Source: Labedella populi (GTDB taxonomy: Bacteria > Actinomycetota > Actinomycetes > Actinomycetales > Microbacteriaceae). From it: a stretch of 64,000 bases of DNA. The translations under genes and the position numbers were made by a program. Below the pieces are notes generated by a model. It had not been told where the DNA came from. It saw only the letters and a program-made list of their open reading frames with translations, and made no database searches. The stretch's first letter is position 1. The number at the start of each line of letters is the position of its first letter. The stretch is taken from contig NZ_RZNC01000002.1 in the NCBI RefSeq assembly GCF_004078655.1, positions 62,001-126,000 on the forward strand. The letters run 5' to 3'. Below, in pieces: positions 60,384-64,000 of the stretch.

Positions 60384-61373
60384 GTGCTCATCGCACAGCG
60401 CCCTACGCTCTCCGAGGAGAACATCTCCGAGTTCCGTAGCCGGTTCATCATCGAGCCGCTCGAGCCCGGCTTCGGATACACGCTCGGCAACTCCCTCCGC
60501 CGGACCCTGCTCTCGTCGATTCCCGGCGCAGCGGTCACGAGCATCCGTATCGACGGCGTCCTCCACGAGTTCAGCACGATCCCCGGTGTGAAGGAAGACG
60601 TCACCGAGATCATCCTGAACATCAAGGGACTCGTCGTCTCGAGCGAGCACGACGAGCCCATCACGGCGTACCTGCGAAAGACGGGTGACGGTGCCGTGAC
60701 GGCCGCCGACATCTCGGCGCCCGCCGGTGTGGAGATCCACAACCCGGACCTCGTCATCGCGACGCTCAACGACAAGGCGAAGTTCGAGCTCGAGCTCACG
60801 ATCGAGCGTGGCCGTGGCTACGTGTCGGCGACGCAGAACCGCAACGAGTTCTCCGAGGCCGGCCAGATCCCGATCGACTCGATCTACTCGCCCGTGCTCA
60901 AGGTCACCTACCGCGTCGAGGCGACGCGTGCCGGTGAGCGCACCGACTTCGACCGTCTCGTGGTCGACGTCGAGACGAAGCAGGCGATCACGCCGCGTGA
61001 CGCGATCGCGTCGGCCGGCAAGACGCTCGTCGAGCTGTTCGGTCTCGCTCGTGAGCTCAACACCGCTGCAGAGGGCATCGAGATCGGCCCGGCGCCGGTC
61101 GACGCCGTGCTCTCGAGCGAGCTCTCGATCCCGATCGAAGACCTCGACCTCTCGGTCCGCTCGTACAACTGCCTCAAGCGTGAGGGCATCAACACGGTGT
61201 CCGAGCTCGTGGCGCTGTCCGAGAACCAGCTCATGAACATCCGCAACTTCGGTCAGAAGTCGGTGGACGAGGTGCGCGACAAGCTCACCGAGATGGGCCT
61301 CTCCCTCAAGGACTCGGTCCCTGGTTTCGACGGAGCCCACTTCTACTCGGGCTTCGAAGAAGAGACCAACTAG
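60384..61373 (+). CDS. rpoA: RNA polymerase alpha subunit
   Basis: 329 residues from GTG (AAAGGA upstream). N-terminal dimerisation/assembly domain ([19 protein letters not shown]), flexible linker, and C-terminal domain (about 245-315) for UP-element and activator contacts ([15 protein letters not shown]). Confidence 0.99.
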   Translation: MLIAQRPTLSEENISEFRSRFIIEPLEPGFGYTLGNSLRRTLLSSIPGAAVTSIRIDGVLHEFSTIPGVKEDVTEIILNIKGLVVSSEHDEPITAYLRKTGDGAVTAADISAPAGVEIHNPDLVIATLNDKAKFELELTIERGRGYVSATQNRNEFSEAGQIPIDSIYSPVLKVTYRVEATRAGERTDFDRLVVDVETKQAITPRDAIASAGKTLVELFGLARELNTAAEGIEIGPAPVDAVLSSELSIPIEDLDLSVRSYNCLKREGINTVSELVALSENQLMNIRNFGQKSVDEVRDKLTEMGLSLKDSVPGFDGAHFYSGFEEETN

Positions 61374-61413
61374 GTCCCGCCGGCTTTCCCACTGACACAG
61401 GAGTAATACACCA

Positions 61414-61980
61414 ATGCCTACGCCAACCAAGGGTCCCCGTCTCGGAGGCGGTCCCGCCCACGAGCGCCTCATGCTCGCGAACCTCGCGGCCGCCCTCTTC
61501 ACGCACAAGCGCATCACGACGACGGAGACGAAGGCCAAGCGCCTCCGCCCCGTCGCCGAGCGTCTGATCACGTTCGCGAAGCGCGGCGACCTGCATGCCC
61601 GTCGTCGTGTCCTCGGCACCATCGGTGACAAGTCGGTCGTGCACGAGCTGTTCACGCAGATCGCGCCTCTCGTCGCCGAGCGTGAGGGCGGCTACACCCG
61701 CATCACGAAGATCGGCTTCCGAAAGGGCGACAACGCCCCGATGGCCGTGATCGAGCTCGTCCTCGAGCCCGTCACGCCGAAGGTCAAGCGTTCGAAGAAC
61801 ACCGCGGCGCCTGCTGCTGCGGCGCCGGTCGAGGAGACCGCGGCCGTCGAGCCCGACGAGGTCGAGGAGACCGAGTCGGTCGAGGAGCCCACGGTCTCCG
61901 ACGAGACCGCGACCGCGACCGCCGAGTCGACCGAGGCCGAGGAATCGGCTGAGGCCGCATCGGAGTCCGACTCGAAGTAG
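61414..61980 (+). CDS. rplQ: Ribosomal protein L17 (bL17) with acidic C-terminal extension
   Basis: 188 residues, against about 120-130 usually. The core (1-120) starts [20 protein letters not shown]. The last ~65 residues are Glu/Ala/Thr/Ser-rich and strongly acidic ([20 protein letters not shown]). L17 lies near the tunnel exit. Last gene of the alpha operon. Confidence 0.97.
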   Translation: MPTPTKGPRLGGGPAHERLMLANLAAALFTHKRITTTETKAKRLRPVAERLITFAKRGDLHARRRVLGTIGDKSVVHELFTQIAPLVAEREGGYTRITKIGFRKGDNAPMAVIELVLEPVTPKVKRSKNTAAPAAAAPVEETAAVEPDEVEETESVEEPTVSDETATATAESTEAEESAEAASESDSK

Positions 61981-61993
61981 TCGAACCGTTCAT

Positions 61994-62032
61994 GACGAAG
62001 GCCCCCGGAGCATTGCTCCGGGGGCCTTCGTC
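61994..62032. terminator. Bidirectional terminator between rplQ and the OpgH-like gene
   Basis: 18-bp stem: 61994-62011 (gacgaaggcccccggagc) with 62015-62032, loop att. It lies 14 nt after the rplQ stop and 61 nt from the convergent gene's stop; T-containing flanks occur on both sides. Confidence 0.93.
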
Positions 62033-62092
62033 GTGAACGACGGACGAACGGTCGGTGCCGACGTGGAGACGGTCGGCGCCGCGAGATGCGGG

Positions 62093-64000
62093 TCAGTGGT
62101 GGACGGGCGCCGGGGTGCCGTGGGAGGCGCGGTCGAGGCGGACGGGCAGCCGACGGTACGTCGCGAGGAAATCGGGGGACGCGAGCGCGAGTGCTCGATC
62201 GCGGGGGTCGATACTGGCCCACGCGCCCTCTCGCACGAGCCGCGCCACACGCTCGGGAACCGGGGCCGGACGGGTCGCCGCGGTCTCGAGCACTGCGAGA
62301 TGGACGGAATGGGCACGTCCGTCCGTCAGAACGCGCCGCAGCCCGTCGACGACGAGGGGAGCCTGAGCTCCGGCGAGTTCGTCCGCGCGAGTGACCACGC
62401 GGGGCGGTGCGACCTCCTCGGGGACGCGGACGAGCCGACCCAGGAGGGACGACGGTGCGTCGGTTCCGGACGACCACGCGGTCAGGAGAGGTGCCGCGAG
62501 CAATGAGGCGATCATCGCGGCGAGCCAGAACGCGGATCCCGGAACGAGGAGCGCCGTGGCGAGGAGCGCGAGACCCAGCACAACATGCGGTGCGTGGACG
62601 CGCAGGAGGGCGATGCGGCTCGGCCGTCCGCCGTCTCGGCGTTGCACTCCCCACGTCACCGTCGCGCCACTCAGGATGCCGACAAGTGAGGTCGTCTGCA
62701 TGACCATCGTGACCGGAGCCATCGCGGCCGAGACCACGATCTCGACGAGGCCGCTGAGGAGCACGGCACCTCCGCCCCCGAGTGCCCGTCGCGTGTCGCG
62801 GTCGCGCAGGATCACGATGATCCCGAGAGCGCGGGGTGCGAACACGAGTGCCGACGAAGCGGCGAACACGATGATCGCCGCGAGGGGGTCGACTGCGCGA
62901 TGCCCGGCGCTCGTCGAGTCGATCAGGGCGGAGACTACCCCGGCGAGGATGAAGAGCAGCCAGACGGGTGACATGAGGTAGGACGCCGCCCCCATGAAGA
63001 GGTGGAGCCTGCTCAGGGGGTGGAGCCCGGCCGTGGTCAGAAGTCGCAGATGCTGCAGGTTGCCGGCGGCCCACCGACGATCACGCTGGGCGTAGTCGAG
63101 GAGGGTCGGTGGCAGGCGCTCGTAGCTTCCGGCGAGTTCCGGGAGCATCCAGACCTCATAACCCGCCCGACGCATCAGGGCGGCCTCGACGAAGTCGTGG
63201 CTCAGGATCTCGCCCGAGAACGGTCCGGTGCCGCTGAGGACGGGGAGCCCGCAGTATCGGGCGAAAGCGGCTGTGCGGATGATGGCGTTGTGTCCCCAGT
63301 AGTTGGAGTCGCCGCGTTGCCATGCGGACATCCCCGCCGTCACGACCGTGCCGTACGCGAACCCCGCGAATTGTTGGAGTCGGGCGAAGCGGGTCGACCC
63401 GTCGATGGACGTCGGCGGCGCCTGGAGGATACCGACGCCCCGGTTCAACTCCATGATCCGCGTCATCATGATGATGGTGTCGGCCTCCATGAGACTGTCG
63501 GCGTCGAGGACGATGAAGTACTCGTAGCCGGCTCCCCAGCGGCGGCAGAACTCCGCGAGATTCCCGGCCTTCTTGCCGGTGTTGTCCGTGCGGCGACGGT
63601 AGAAGACCTGGCAGACGGAGGCCAGATGGCCGCGCAGTTCCGTCCAGGCGATCTCCTCGGCGACCTGGATGTCGGGATCGACGGTGTCGCTCAGGATGAA
63701 GAAGTCGATGAGCTCGGGATGCCGACTGCGGCCGATCGACTCACCGATGGCTCTGATATTGGCGAAGACGGCATGCGGATCCTCGTTCCGCATGGGGACG
63801 ACGAGAGCGACGCGACTCGTGATCGCTTGCGTATCCGCCGCACCGACCGGTCCGCGCAGCCCCGAGACGGGACCATGCGCGACGAGCCGTCGATATCCGA
63901 CGACCGCCGTCCAGAACGCGAAGGCGATCCACGCGAAGCAGACACCGAAGAGCATCAGCTGCGCGAACTCCGCGGCGTTCAGGCCGCCGGGCACGAGCGC
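62093..64000 (-). CDS. OpgH/MdoH-like glucan glucosyltransferase (5' partial)
   Basis: About 635 residues visible; the frame stays open to the window edge, so the GTG at 63994 need not be the start. The sequence enters at a membrane segment equivalent to the second N-terminal helix of OpgH. GT2 features: VLDADSLMEADT (DxD), SHDFVEAALMRRAGYEVW (TED-like), QRDRRWAAGNLQHLR (QxxRW-like), then several C-terminal membrane segments and the OpgH-type tail VPEEVAPPRV...LTDGRAHSVHLAVL. OpgH makes beta-1,2-glucan backbones from UDP-glucose at the inner membrane in Proteobacteria. Product and purpose in a monoderm are unknown. No opgG is visible. Confidence 0.88.
   Translation of the reverse strand, partial: ALVPGGLNAAEFAQLMLFGVCFAWIAFAFWTAVVGYRRLVAHGPVSGLRGPVGAADTQAITSRVALVVPMRNEDPHAVFANIRAIGESIGRSRHPELIDFFILSDTVDPDIQVAEEIAWTELRGHLASVCQVFYRRRTDNTGKKAGNLAEFCRRWGAGYEYFIVLDADSLMEADTIIMMTRIMELNRGVGILQAPPTSIDGSTRFARLQQFAGFAYGTVVTAGMSAWQRGDSNYWGHNAIIRTAAFARYCGLPVLSGTGPFSGEILSHDFVEAALMRRAGYEVWMLPELAGSYERLPPTLLDYAQRDRRWAAGNLQHLRLLTTAGLHPLSRLHLFMGAASYLMSPVWLLFILAGVVSALIDSTSAGHRAVDPLAAIIVFAASSALVFAPRALGIIVILRDRDTRRALGGGGAVLLSGLVEIVVSAAMAPVTMVMQTTSLVGILSGATVTWGVQRRDGGRPSRIALLRVHAPHVVLGLALLATALLVPGSAFWLAAMIASLLAAPLLTAWSSGTDAPSSLLGRLVRVPEEVAPPRVVTRADELAGAQAPLVVDGLRRVLTDGRAHSVHLAVLETAATRPAPVPERVARLVREGAWASIDPRDRALALASPDFLATYRRLPVRLDRASHGTPAPVHH

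Overview
The window is GC-rich (roughly 70% by eye). Many starts are GTG, genes are packed with ATGA/GTGA overlaps, and protein families and gene order are those of an actinobacterium. The str-S10-spc-alpha ribosomal layout without rpsN and rpsD, together with the DUF58/TgpA/FHA/kinase locus, points to Microbacteriaceae; this placement is inference from gene content. No tRNA, rRNA, CRISPR array, insertion sequence or prophage was seen.

Region 1 (2-26904) is an envelope locus. It consists of two paralogous, collinear modules. Module A (2-9852) encodes a giant Ig-repeat surface protein (5' end outside the window), a MoxR AAA+ ATPase, a DUF58 protein and a TgpA-like membrane protein with a transglutaminase fold. 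Module B (13529-24703) repeats the same four genes and adds a small membrane protein. A phospho-signalling insert lies between them: two FHA-domain proteins and a transmembrane Ser/Thr kinase whose stop codon overlaps the start of the module B surface protein. Both transglutaminase-like domains have lost the catalytic Cys and His, so they are probably structural. Two further envelope or hypothetical genes follow (24784-26904).

Region 2 (26948-31651) is the str operon rpsL-rpsG-fusA-tuf, with a clear sigma70-type promoter and a leader of about 295 nt. Region 3 (31714-36881) separates tuf from rpsJ. It holds an AcrB-like RND transporter with a C-terminal extension of about 300 residues, two tiny lipoproteins on the same strand, and a divergent small secreted protein ending in an LAxTG sortase motif.

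Region 4 (36928-49145) is the S10-spc operon from rpsJ to rplO, followed by secY-adk and then map. It has a near-consensus promoter and a leader of about 360 nt. Several ribosomal proteins carry low-complexity tails. A strong hairpin occupies the place where rpsN usually lies.

Region 5 (49998-58635) is an insertion between map and infA: a PabC-like class IV aminotransferase, the divergent PRD activator MtlR, a stand-alone EIIB, HPr, Enzyme I, MtlA, MtlF and MtlD. It forms a self-contained mannitol PTS regulon that also carries the general PTS proteins. Region 6 (58874-61980) is infA-rpmJ-rpsM-rpsK-rpoA-rplQ, with a hairpin where rpsD would normally lie. A convergent OpgH/MdoH-like glucosyltransferase, cut by the window edge, ends the window. 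That family is best known from osmoregulated periplasmic glucan synthesis in Gram-negative bacteria.
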